Assembly (NCBI GenBank): GCA_944327285.1
Contig: CALVHG010000011.1
Coordinates: forward strand, 1 to 55,446
Direction: 5' to 3'
From: an uncultured Desulfovibrio sp.
GTDB taxonomy: Bacteria > Desulfobacterota > Desulfovibrionia > Desulfovibrionales > Desulfovibrionaceae
Length of the DNA stretch: 55,446 bases
Part shown: positions 37,199 to 45,433 of the stretch, in pieces
Layout of the letters: the number at the start of each line of letters is the position of its first letter
Numbering within the stretch: position 1 is the first letter of the stretch
Notes under the pieces: model-generated
What the model was told of the DNA's origin: nothing
The model's input: only the letters and a program-made list of their open reading frames with translations
Database searches by the model: none
Program-made: the position numbers and the translations under genes

Positions 37199-37600
37199 TC
37201 AGTTATTCGCGGGGGCGCATTCCTGCCGCCATCCGCCCTGAGCAGGCGCATGGGGCGACGCTTCTTCCGCCGCGCCTCTGACGCGCCAGCGCGTCAGAAG
37301 GGGTTTCCTGCCGGGCAGCGCAACGAGCGTTGCATCTTCGCAGGGGAAACGGCGTCGGATGAAGCGGAGCAGCCAGCCCGCGCCCAGCCACAGGGGCACG
37401 GTGATGCCGAAAAAGTACAGAGAGAAGGTCGCCAGAGAGGAACCGGGGCGCAACGAGGCCTGATACATGGCAAAAAAGACGGCCGCGAGCATGAGCACAT
37501 TGGCGGCAACGCGGACAACGCCGGACCACAGCGCGCGCTTGAAGGCATACGAAACTGCGGGGCGGGGGGCCTCGACGGAAACGGCTGCGGCTGCGGTCAT
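37199..37600 (-). CDS. small membrane protein, unknown function
   Basis: The 133-aa protein has two hydrophobic helices (about residues 29-52 and 65-86: VRVAANVLMLAAVFFAMY and FSLYFFGITVPLWLGAGWLL), an Arg-rich stretch after the second, and a polar Ala/Pro-rich tail. I do not recognise a family. AGGAGG lies six bases before the ATG, and only three bases upstream of that is the end of a hairpin element (37613), so its leader is largely the mobile element. Confidence 0.65.
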   Translation of the reverse strand: MTAAAAVSVEAPRPAVSYAFKRALWSGVVRVAANVLMLAAVFFAMYQASLRPGSSLATFSLYFFGITVPLWLGAGWLLRFIRRRFPCEDATLVALPGRKPLLTRWRVRGAAEEASPHAPAQGGWRQECAPANN

Positions 37601-37612
37601 GGGTTCCTCCTT

Positions 37613-37758
37613 TAGAGCAATTTCAGTTTGAAACGCTGCGCATTCCAAACCATACGGACTGTCGTTTCGCGGAAAAAGCGCGTTTTTCGCTCACTTTGGG
37701 CCAGGCGGCGCTGTGCGGCCGCCTCGCGTTTCGCCTTTTTCAAAGTTGAAACGCTCCA
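37613..37758 (-). mobile_element. TA-flanked hairpin element, copy E
   Basis: This inverted 146-bp copy runs from TAGAGCAATTTCAG to AACGCTCCA. It lies directly upstream of the 133-aa membrane protein gene, with its end three bases from that gene's AGGAGG. Its hairpins include a GTTTGAAACGC arm paired by GCATTCCAAAC with G-T wobble. Confidence 0.82.
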
Positions 37759-37825
37759 GTCTCTTTCACGGGGTGACGAGGCCGGAGGGGCTCCGGCCTC
37801 GTCGGGATGCCTCAAAGGGCGGGGG

Positions 37826-38416
37826 CTACTTCTTGAACAGGTTGGTCTGGGAGATGTTCATGAAGCGCAGCGCCTGATGCTTGGCATTTTCCTTGTAGTA
37901 GACGCGGACTTCGTCGCCGGCTTCCCAGGTATCGGGATCCACATCCAGCTTGTCAGCAGGAATCTGGAAGGTAACCAGGGCCTGCAGGCGGGCGGAGTAT
38001 TCGGTAACAGTCATCTTTTCCTTGTCGATGATGGGGAACTTCTTACCGCGCACCTTGGGATGCGTACGCTTGATGTTCTTTTCCACATCGGTGAACTTGA
38101 CGTTCAGCACTTCAAGGGACTTGGTTTCAGGGTTGTAAATGGTGACGGTGGACTTGTCGATGTCGAACATCACGCGGCCGCCGGGCTTAGGCAACGGACC
38201 AATTTCCGCGGGGTCGGACGGCATCATGTATTCGTGGATACCGCCGGAATATTCGGGGTTGCGCTGATCATGCTTCACGTCCAGCACCACCAGCATGGTT
38301 TTCGTTTCGGGGTTATAGGCTACGCAGCGCCCCTGTTCCACCTGACCGAATTCGCAGGCCGTCAATCCGAGGCAGGAGACCAGCACAAAGGACAGTATCA
38401 GCTTACACATTCTCAT
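37826..38416 (-). CDS. lipoprotein, third gene of the TauE-type operon
   Basis: The 196-aa protein starts with a lipoprotein signal peptide: LSCLGLTAC-type lipobox with Cys21 (LGLTAC). The mature part is beta-rich with VAYNPETKTMLVVLDVKHD and a second VTIYNPETKSLEVLNVKF, which look like two related repeats. It resembles a Desulfovibrionaceae-restricted family that I recall as a DUF (DUF4881, not certain). It is 11 bp after the TauE gene and has a GGAG-type site, so it is in the same operon. Role unknown; it may act on the periplasmic side of the exporter. Confidence 0.72.
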   Translation of the reverse strand: MRMCKLILSFVLVSCLGLTACEFGQVEQGRCVAYNPETKTMLVVLDVKHDQRNPEYSGGIHEYMMPSDPAEIGPLPKPGGRVMFDIDKSTVTIYNPETKSLEVLNVKFTDVEKNIKRTHPKVRGKKFPIIDKEKMTVTEYSARLQALVTFQIPADKLDVDPDTWEAGDEVRVYYKENAKHQALRFMNISQTNLFKK

Positions 38417-38427
38417 GTTGTTTCTCC

Positions 38428-39483
38428 TTAGCCCTGGCGCTTCTTGGCAGCGAGTTCAAGCTTGGCACCCTGCACCATACGCACGGTAATGTAGAGGGAG
38501 ATACCGCTGACGAAGCCCAGCACGGCCACGGTAGCGATGCCGTTGATGACGTCGGAGTACGCGGGGAACATAGGCTGGATGAGCTTCAGGACCACGGAAG
38601 CGAGGCAGCCCAGGACGGCGGTACCGAAGGCGATGCGGATGCCGTAACCCTTGATGTACTTGGTGGCAACGGCGCCAATCTGAGCGCCCACAGCCGCGCC
38701 GACGAGCATGATGAGGGCGGCCACGAGTTCGGTACGACCCTTGAAGGTATAAGAAGCCGCGCCGTACAGGCCGGAAATGGCCACTTCAAAGAGGTCGGTG
38801 CCAACGGCCACGTGGGTGGGGCAGCCGACGAGGTACACCAGGGCGGGCATGCGGATCAGACCGCCGCCGATGCCGAGGATACCGGCCAGCCAGCCGGTGG
38901 CCAGCGACACGAAGATGGGCAGCCAAGCGGAGCAGTAGATACCGGCCACATGGAAGTGCACCATGGGGGGAATGCGGATAGCGTGCAGCTTGGACGACCA
39001 GTCAAGACCGGTGGCGGTGGCGGACAGTTCTTCGCCGCGGGCAGCCGCTTCACGTTCCTTCTTGCGACGCAGGGCCACGTCATGGAAGACCATCCAGGCG
39101 ATGCAGACCAGCAGCACGACGTACAGCCAGCGCACGACCTTGTCAACGGAGCCCAGGCGTTCCAGCCACATGATCATCTGCGCGCCGATTTCGACGCCGA
39201 CCACGGTACCGGCCAGCATGGTGATGCCGAGCTTGTAGTCAACGTTACCGAACTTACCGTGACGCATGGTGGAAATGAGGGATTTCCCGGCCATGTGCGC
39301 CACGTCGGTGCCGATGGCGAAGGCCATGGGGAAGCCCAGGATGTTCAGACCGGGGGTCACCATCCAGGCGCCGCCCATACCGAAGAAACCGCCGATGATG
39401 CCGACGCCGAGACCCAGAATGATCAGACCGGGCCAGAAAATATTCACGCCGGAAATGGGCATCAAAACATACAACCAATCCAT
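38428..39483 (-). CDS. TauE/SafE-family membrane exporter
   Basis: The 351-aa protein has about eight membrane helices and the TauE/SafE layout: LGLGVGIIGGFFGMGGAWMVTPGLNILG near the N-terminus, and the internal repeat TGWLAGILGIGGGLIRMPALVYLVG. The family exports sulfite, sulfoacetate or related anions. AAGGAGG lies seven bases before the ATG. It is the middle gene of a three-gene operon behind a sigma-54 promoter. Sulfite is the obvious candidate in a sulfonate-using organism, but the substrate cannot be read from sequence. Confidence 0.85.
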   Translation of the reverse strand: MDWLYVLMPISGVNIFWPGLIILGLGVGIIGGFFGMGGAWMVTPGLNILGFPMAFAIGTDVAHMAGKSLISTMRHGKFGNVDYKLGITMLAGTVVGVEIGAQMIMWLERLGSVDKVVRWLYVVLLVCIAWMVFHDVALRRKKEREAAARGEELSATATGLDWSSKLHAIRIPPMVHFHVAGIYCSAWLPIFVSLATGWLAGILGIGGGLIRMPALVYLVGCPTHVAVGTDLFEVAISGLYGAASYTFKGRTELVAALIMLVGAAVGAQIGAVATKYIKGYGIRIAFGTAVLGCLASVVLKLIQPMFPAYSDVINGIATVAVLGFVSGISLYITVRMVQGAKLELAAKKRQG

Positions 39484-39501
39484 AAAGCGCCTCCTTCCGG
39501 C

Positions 39502-39798
39502 CTAGTGTTCCGCCAGCTCGCGATGCTTGAGGTCAATACCGATGTGCGACATCACGATGTCGGCCAGAACGCCGAAGATACATCCCGTTACCGGAATGAT
39601 GAGAATTGTCAGCAACGTGAAGTAGGCATGACTATCGTTGTACATCTGGGCCCACCACAGCATGATGCCGTCAAGGCGGCGCGTATCGGCCACGATGACC
39701 ACATTGGCCGCTGCCTTTTTGGCGGCCATTGCGAGAGAAGGCGCCATGAGCAGGAACATCAGGGCAAAGCCCGTAATGCATGTCCAAAGCTTACGCAT
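39502..39798 (-). CDS. small two-helix membrane protein, first gene of the TauE-type operon
   Basis: The 98-aa protein has a cleavable-looking first helix (LWTCITGFALMFLLMAPSLAMA), a periplasmic middle with DTRRLDGIMLWWAQMYNDSH, and a second helix (YFTLLTILIIPVTGCIFGVLADIV). It resembles a small family I recall as named after D. vulgaris DVU0150. Start at 39798 has GGAGGAG six bases before it; longer upstream readings lack these features. It lies 18 bp before the TauE gene. A sigma-54 promoter lies 70 bp upstream. Confidence 0.75.
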   Translation of the reverse strand: MRKLWTCITGFALMFLLMAPSLAMAAKKAAANVVIVADTRRLDGIMLWWAQMYNDSHAYFTLLTILIIPVTGCIFGVLADIVMSHIGIDLKHRELAEH

Positions 39799-39868
39799 AA
39801 GTCTCCTCCATTCCTGTTTCCGCCGGAGGGGTTCCGGCGATTCGTGCCAAAATTCACGCCCTGAGTAT

Positions 39869-39884
39869 AGCAAGCTCCATGCCA
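39869..39884 (-). promoter_or_regulatory. sigma-54 promoter of the TauE-type operon
   Basis: On the minus strand TGGCATGGAGCTTGCT keeps the -24 GG, -12 GC and ten-base spacing, with a near-perfect TTGCT -12 box. Transcription would start near 39857, about 60 bases before the 98-aa protein gene. Confidence 0.85.
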
Positions 39885-40000
39885 TTGCACGATTGCGGGC
39901 TTCCCGTACCGCCGGGATACCCGGTTTTCGGCCTTTCCGGCTTGCCTGCATGCCCGCTTTGACATAATATGTAGACAGGCAGGTCAGCGAAGGAGGAGTC

Positions 40001-42514
40001 ATGCGTTTCCAGTTCAGCCCTCTTACAGGAAATTCCTATGATACCGCGCTATTATTTCTAAGACGCAGCGTCACGACCCGACTTCTGGCAGTGGGTCTTC
40101 CCGGCGCGGCCGTTCTGCTCCTCTGCCTGATTGCCTTTGTATCGCGCAACGCCGGAACGGCCATTACCGCGGCTCTGGAGCGAAACGCGCAACTACGGGC
40201 CGGCTCCGTTTCGCTTATCCTTGAGCAAATTTTCACAGAAACGCGCAATCAACTCCTTATTTTAGCTGCGGGTCCCGTTTCCAGACAGACTATGGACGAC
40301 AGGCTGCGCTTTCGCGCAAAGGCCGGCGGCGTCCACTATCGCGAAGTAGCTTTCATGGCGCGCAACAGCAGCGACAGTTTTCTTCTCATCAATCATGACG
40401 GCGAAATTGTGAGCGTCCCGCTCGATGTGGCTCGGCAGGCCATCGGCAGCCCTTTCAACATGGGCGAAATCCGGCATACGGCCAACCATGTGCACATGGG
40501 GCAGCCGCTGGAAGTCATTTATCCTCCCCTGCCATTCAAGGGAGCCATGCAAAGCCCTCGTCTTCAGGTTCTGCGCTTCAGCACTCCCATCTTCGATGAC
40601 GACCAGTATCAGGGGCTGCTCATTCTCTCGCTGGATCTCTCCGTTCTGCGCGACGCCATTTCCATGTTTTCCTCTTCCGAAAGCTCATTCTGGCAGAACA
40701 GTCATCTCAGTCATGTGCGCAGCGTCTTTTTTGATGTTCAGGGCTGGATGATCTTCCAGTCCGAAAAAAGCCGACAGGGCGCTGTTCCGCTCAGTCTCAA
40801 CGAAATTCGCAAAGGCTTCGGCGGCGATTTCGGTCGTCCGGGTTTCAGCACGGCATTCCGCCCCTATCCCCGGCATCTGCGCTGGTGGGAAATGGTCGAA
40901 GCAGTACAAAAGGGCAAAAGCGGGCGCATCAGCATCTCCTCGCGCGACGAAGGCTGGAGCGATACGACCTTCAGCGATGTGCACGCCAGCTATGCGCCCA
41001 TATTTTTCAGTTCGGCCCCGGACGCCGTGCCGGACGTCATCGGCGGCATTGCCGTGCTGGACGGCATGCCCGCCGACGTGGGAGGAATCTCCCTTTTCCG
41101 AACGTTAGGCATCGGCGCAAGCCTCTGCATCCTTTTCATGGGACTTCTGCTCTGGCGCACCGGCCGCGTCACCGACAGAACCCTTGCGCGTTTTGCCGAC
41201 GAAGTTGACGCGACAACGGAAACGTCCGCCACAGCCATTCCGGAAATCCCCAACGCGCCGCACACGCTCAACAGGGCCCGCGACAGCGTCAATCGCCTGT
41301 TGCAACGCCTGCGCCGCGCCGAGGACGAGCATAATTCGTGGCACGATCAGCAACAGACGCTCTGGGAGCGCGAACCCTGCGATCTCATGCCCGAAAATGT
41401 TGCCGCGCCCCTTGGTCTGGTAGGCGAATCTCCCGCCATGAGCGAATTGCGCGAACATATTGCGCGAGCCGCGCCGTCCGACGCCGATATCCTGGTCATC
41501 GGCGAAACCGGCACCGGCAAGGAGCTCGTTTCCCGCGCCATTCATGAAGCCAGTCCCCGCCGCGACGGCCCGTTCATTACTATTAACTGCGGCGCGCTCG
41601 ACGAAAACCTGCTCATGGACACCCTGTTCGGGCATGTTAAAGGCGCCTTCACCGAAGCGCGCCAGCCGCGCAAGGGAGCTTTTCTCGCGGCCGAGGGCGG
41701 CACGCTCATGCTGGACGAGGTCGGCAACGCCTCCCCCAAGGTGCAGCAGGCGCTGCTGCGCGCCCTTTCCACGCGCGCCATGCGTCCCCTGGGCAGCGAC
41801 GAGGAAGTGCCCTTCAATACCCGCATCATTGCCGCAACCAACGCCCTGCTCCCGCGAGACGAAAACTTCCGCGAAGATCTCTTCTATCGGCTGGCTGTCA
41901 TTACCATACAGACGCCGCCCCTGCGCGATCGCCGGGAAGACCTGCCGGCGCTGGCCTCCTACTTTCTCGCTCACGAGGCCGCCGCGCGCAATGTGCCTGT
42001 GCCGGCCGTTTCGCGCGGCGCGCTCAACATGCTCATGGAATGCGGCTGGCCGGGCAATGTGCGCCAGTTGCGCAACTGCCTTATCCGCGCTCTGGCCTTC
42101 TGCGAAAACGGCATCATTCAGGCCGAAAATATTCAGCTGGAAATTCTCCCCCTGCAAAGCGACGACCTCCCCTCCGCTCCGACCGGAAACGGGGGGGCCC
42201 CGACACCCCCCTCGGAAAATCCCGCATCGCCGCCGCTCCAGGGCGGAGAGAAGGTTGAGGAAAATATCGGCGACGATCTGCCGCCGCGCATTGCCGCCGT
42301 CCTGCCGCGCATGGCTGCGGCCGGTCGCGTCAGCCGACAGGAATATCAGGCTCTGGCGGGCGAAAACATCTCCATGCGCACCGCGCAATACGATCTTCAA
42401 CTGCTCCAGAAGCTCGGACTCGTCGAAAAGCAGGGGCGGGGACCGGCGCAGCGCTATGTGCTTACGCCCGACGGCGAAGAGCGCGCCCGGCGCTGTCAGC
42501 ACAGGGAAGATTAG
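40001..42514 (+). CDS. membrane-bound sigma-54-dependent activator with winged-helix C-terminus
   Basis: The 837-aa protein has a first helix (about residues 27-48), a large periplasmic sensor, a second helix (~366-388) and then a linker. The sigma-54 AAA+ domain has Walker A GETGTGKE at 501-508. The sigma-54 contact loop at 548-553 reads GAFTEA rather than GAFTGA. The C-terminus (~760-837) looks like a winged helix (ISMRTAQYDLQLLQKLGLVEKQGRGPAQRYVL) instead of the usual Fis-type HTH. Start ATG at 40001 with GAAGGAGG before it. It diverges from the TauE-type operon, which has a sigma-54 promoter, so it is its likely regulator and senses a periplasmic signal. The TAG stop is formed by a TAGAGC hairpin-element end. 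Confidence 0.87.
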   Translation: MRFQFSPLTGNSYDTALLFLRRSVTTRLLAVGLPGAAVLLLCLIAFVSRNAGTAITAALERNAQLRAGSVSLILEQIFTETRNQLLILAAGPVSRQTMDDRLRFRAKAGGVHYREVAFMARNSSDSFLLINHDGEIVSVPLDVARQAIGSPFNMGEIRHTANHVHMGQPLEVIYPPLPFKGAMQSPRLQVLRFSTPIFDDDQYQGLLILSLDLSVLRDAISMFSSSESSFWQNSHLSHVRSVFFDVQGWMIFQSEKSRQGAVPLSLNEIRKGFGGDFGRPGFSTAFRPYPRHLRWWEMVEAVQKGKSGRISISSRDEGWSDTTFSDVHASYAPIFFSSAPDAVPDVIGGIAVLDGMPADVGGISLFRTLGIGASLCILFMGLLLWRTGRVTDRTLARFADEVDATTETSATAIPEIPNAPHTLNRARDSVNRLLQRLRRAEDEHNSWHDQQQTLWEREPCDLMPENVAAPLGLVGESPAMSELREHIARAAPSDADILVIGETGTGKELVSRAIHEASPRRDGPFITINCGALDENLLMDTLFGHVKGAFTEARQPRKGAFLAAEGGTLMLDEVGNASPKVQQALLRALSTRAMRPLGSDEEVPFNTRIIAATNALLPRDENFREDLFYRLAVITIQTPPLRDRREDLPALASYFLAHEAAARNVPVPAVSRGALNMLMECGWPGNVRQLRNCLIRALAFCENGIIQAENIQLEILPLQSDDLPSAPTGNGGAPTPPSENPASPPLQGGEKVEENIGDDLPPRIAAVLPRMAAAGRVSRQEYQALAGENISMRTAQYDLQLLQKLGLVEKQGRGPAQRYVLTPDGEERARRCQHRED

Positions 42515-42675
42515 AGCGTTTCGGCTTTAGAGCGTTTCAACTTTGAAAAAGGTGAAACGCGAAGGCGGCGGCACAGCGCCGCCCGGCCCAAAGTGAGCGG
42601 AAAAACCGCGCTTTTTCCGCGAAACGACAGGCCGTATGCTTTGAAATGCAACGCATTTCAAACTGAAAAGGCCCT
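42511..42675 (+). mobile_element. TA-flanked hairpin element, copy F, with a solo end before it
   Basis: A solo end TAGAGCGTTTCGGC begins at 42512 and supplies the stop codon of the preceding activator. The complete copy follows at 42528-42675, TAGAGCGTTTCAAC to GAAAAGGCCCTA, with the GGCGGCG/CGCCGCC, GCGGAAAAA/TTTTTCCGC and TGAAATGC/GCATTTCA hairpins intact. Confidence 0.82.
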
Positions 42676-42716
42676 AGAAGCCCGGCGCGTATCGCGCAAG
42701 AACGCGCAATGTTTTT

Positions 42717-42732
42717 TGGCAAGATTTTTGCC
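42717..42732 (+). promoter_or_regulatory. sigma-54-type promoter of the PEP-synthase-like gene
   Basis: TGGCAAGATTTTTGCC has GG (42718-42719) and GC (42730-42731) ten bases apart, with a TTGC -12 box. The leader to the ATG at 42854 would be about 110 nt. A GCGCG-rich stretch (42683-42707) just upstream may hold a regulator site. Confidence 0.65.
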
Positions 42733-42853
42733 ACGAAAAAGGCATTACTTTTCGGCTCCCGGTGTCACGCCCGCGCCCGAAAATGTCTTTCGGGCCAGCT
42801 CGCCGACTTCAGCCGCGTGATTCCGGGGAAGAGCTACCCCTGAGGACACCAAC

Positions 42854-45427
42854 ATGAACGCCTTCACCAATCTGAAACGCCTGCTGGGTCTGATTCCCAA
42901 GACCAGCCGCGAAGAGGCCATGGCGGCCTTTACCCGCCGCTATGCCTCGTTCAAGGAGCTGCTTCAATCCAATGCGGATCTGGCCGGCATCCTTGCCACG
43001 CTGGACGCCACCCAGCGCGGCGAACGCCCGCTGGAAATCGTGCAGCTGCGCAAGGAGGCCCGGCGCGCCTGCTATCACTGCGCCCGAATGGCCGCCTGCC
43101 TCAACGACATGTCCAAACAGCGCTACGCAGAACTGACAACGGCAGTGGAGGCTATCAGCGCCCGCATTGAGAACGAACTGACGAAACACAGCCGCGGCGA
43201 CGTTAACGCCCTGACGCTGTCCCTCTCTGAAGTGGATGCCAGCATGGCCTACAGCGTAGGCGGCAAGAACGCCAATCTCGGCGAATTGCGCAACATGCTC
43301 GACATGCCCGTTCCCGAAGGCTTTGCCGTCACCACACGAGCGGCCTCCAGCATGCTGCTTCAGAACAACGGCGCGTTGGCCAGACAGATTCATGATCGTC
43401 TCTACGCCGCCGATGTGGAAGATCCCGCCAGCCTGCGTAATGCCGGGCATGATGTCGAGGCGCTCATCATGGCGACCCCCGTCCCCGACGAGGTTGCCGG
43501 AGCGTTGTATAACGCATGGGATCAGGCCTTCGGCAATGACGAAAATACCCTGGCCGCGCTGCGCTCCAGCGCCCTTGCGGAAGACGGCGTGCAATCTTTT
43601 GCCGGACAGTATCGCAGCATTCTGGGCGTGACGCGCTCCACCCTGCTGGAAGCCTTCAAGCGCGTGCTGAGCAGTCTCTATTCCGCCAGAGCCGTCAGTT
43701 ACCGCGCCGAAAACGGCTATCCGCTGGACGGCGGCGGCATGGCCATGTGCTGTCTGCGCATGGTCAACGCCCATGCCGCCGGCGTGGCCTTTTCCCGCCA
43801 TCCCGTGGATCTGCGTTCCAATAACGTTCTCGTTCAGGGCCTTTGGGGCCTCGGCGAGATGGTGGTGGACGGAGCCGCGCCGCCGGATCAGTGGCAGGTT
43901 TCCCGCGCCAACAATCGCATCATGCAGGAAACCATAGTCCGCAAGGTCAGCCGCATGGTCCTGCACAGCGACGCCGACGGTCATGTGGAAAGCGTGGTGG
44001 AAGACGTGCCCGAAGTCTGGCAGGACGTCCCGTGCCTGACGCATGATCAGGTGCGGCAAATTGCCTCCATGGCGCTGGAGCTGGAACGCCATTACCAATA
44101 CCCGCAAGATATAGAGTGGGCCGTCGATGAAGACGATCAGGTTATCCTCCTCCAGACTCGCCCCATCCATATCAACGCCGCCACGGAAGAATCGGCGGCT
44201 CCGGCCCTGGCGCACATGCGTCCGCTGATCAGCGGCGCCGAAGTGGCGGCCAAGGGCGTGGGCTGCGGCCCGGTCATGCTCCCTCAGCCGGGCGAGGATC
44301 TGACCCATTTCCCCGAAGGCGGCGTTCTGGTCCTGCCGCACTCCTCGTCCGATGCCGTGGTCGTCATGCGCCGCGCCTCGGCCATCATTGCGGAAACCGG
44401 CAGCATGACAGGTCACATGGCCTCTGTCTGCCGCGAATTCGGCGTGCCGACCCTGCTCAACATTCCGGGCATCACCAGTCTGCTGGAACCCGGACAGATT
44501 GTGACAGTCGACGCTCTTACCGGCCGCATCTTTGCCGGAGAAGTTCCCGAACTGCTGGCCCTGCGTCTTGCGCCGCGCCCCATCAAGGCCGACACGCCCA
44601 CGCTTGCCCTGCTGCGCCGGGTGGCCCCTCACATCATGCCCCTGCATCTCGTGGACCCGCATGCCGCCGTCTTTGCGCCGGAGAACTGCACCTCGCTGCA
44701 CGACATCATGCGCTTTGCCCACGAAAAGAGCTACAGCGAGATGTTCCTGCTTTCGGACATCATGAGCGAAGGGAGCATGGGCGCGGCCAGCCACCTTATC
44801 TGCCCCATACCGCTGGACCTCTATATTATTGATCTGGGCGGCGGCCTGCGGAATCCCGAAGCCCGCAGCGTGCATCCTGAGGATGTTCTCAGCGAGCCCT
44901 TCCGCCACGTCCTCGACGGTATCCGTAATCCCGCCGTGCAGGCTCGCGGCCCCCGCCCCATCAATATGCGCGGCTTCATGTCCGTCATGGGACGGAGCAT
45001 GGCGGGCGGACATCAGGAAGGCGGGCAGCGTTTCGGCGACCGCAGCTATGCCATTGTCTCCGACAAATACCTCAACTTCTCCTCGCGGGTGGGCTACCAC
45101 TACGCCATTCTTGACTCCTGGTGCGGCGACACCATCAGCAAGAACTATATCCGCTTCGAATTCGCCGGAGGCGCCGCCGGCAGCGTACAACGCGAGCGCC
45201 GCGTGCGCTGCATCGGCCTCATTCTTTCGGAATTGGGCTTTACTGTGGATGTCGTGGGCGACCGCATCCGCGCCCGCTATCAGAAATATCCGCGTCTGGA
45301 GCTCTGCTCCCGTCTGGATCAGATCGGCAGACTGCTCATTATGACCCGCCAGATGGATATGCTCATGGTCGATGAAGCCGCCGTCGCGGGCTATGCCGCC
45401 AAATTCCTTAACGGCGAATATCATTAA
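42854..45427 (+). CDS. PEP synthase-like protein with a non-standard C-terminus
   Basis: The 857-aa protein has an N-terminal ~130-residue helical part. An ATP-grasp pyruvate/phosphate dikinase-type domain follows (SVGGKNANLGEL, VPEGFAVTT, AFSRHPVD, VQGLWGLGEMVVDG, PQDIEWAVDE...ILLQTRP). The swivelling phospho-His domain has its His at residue 521 (GSMTGHMAS). In place of the PEP-binding TIM barrel of PEP synthase there is a ~270-residue domain I do not recognise. It may phosphorylate a substrate by a swivelling histidine, as rifampin phosphotransferase and related enzymes do. Expression probably depends on the sigma-54-type promoter at 42717. Confidence 0.75.
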   Translation: MNAFTNLKRLLGLIPKTSREEAMAAFTRRYASFKELLQSNADLAGILATLDATQRGERPLEIVQLRKEARRACYHCARMAACLNDMSKQRYAELTTAVEAISARIENELTKHSRGDVNALTLSLSEVDASMAYSVGGKNANLGELRNMLDMPVPEGFAVTTRAASSMLLQNNGALARQIHDRLYAADVEDPASLRNAGHDVEALIMATPVPDEVAGALYNAWDQAFGNDENTLAALRSSALAEDGVQSFAGQYRSILGVTRSTLLEAFKRVLSSLYSARAVSYRAENGYPLDGGGMAMCCLRMVNAHAAGVAFSRHPVDLRSNNVLVQGLWGLGEMVVDGAAPPDQWQVSRANNRIMQETIVRKVSRMVLHSDADGHVESVVEDVPEVWQDVPCLTHDQVRQIASMALELERHYQYPQDIEWAVDEDDQVILLQTRPIHINAATEESAAPALAHMRPLISGAEVAAKGVGCGPVMLPQPGEDLTHFPEGGVLVLPHSSSDAVVVMRRASAIIAETGSMTGHMASVCREFGVPTLLNIPGITSLLEPGQIVTVDALTGRIFAGEVPELLALRLAPRPIKADTPTLALLRRVAPHIMPLHLVDPHAAVFAPENCTSLHDIMRFAHEKSYSEMFLLSDIMSEGSMGAASHLICPIPLDLYIIDLGGGLRNPEARSVHPEDVLSEPFRHVLDGIRNPAVQARGPRPINMRGFMSVMGRSMAGGHQEGGQRFGDRSYAIVSDKYLNFSSRVGYHYAILDSWCGDTISKNYIRFEFAGGAAGSVQRERRVRCIGLILSELGFTVDVVGDRIRARYQKYPRLELCSRLDQIGRLLIMTRQMDMLMVDEAAVAGYAAKFLNGEYH

Positions 45428-45433
45428 AGAGCG

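Noticed and set aside
42809..45424. 871-codon minus-strand open frame opposite the PEP-synthase-like gene
   Set aside because: Composition and exact antisense placement show it is a shadow frame.
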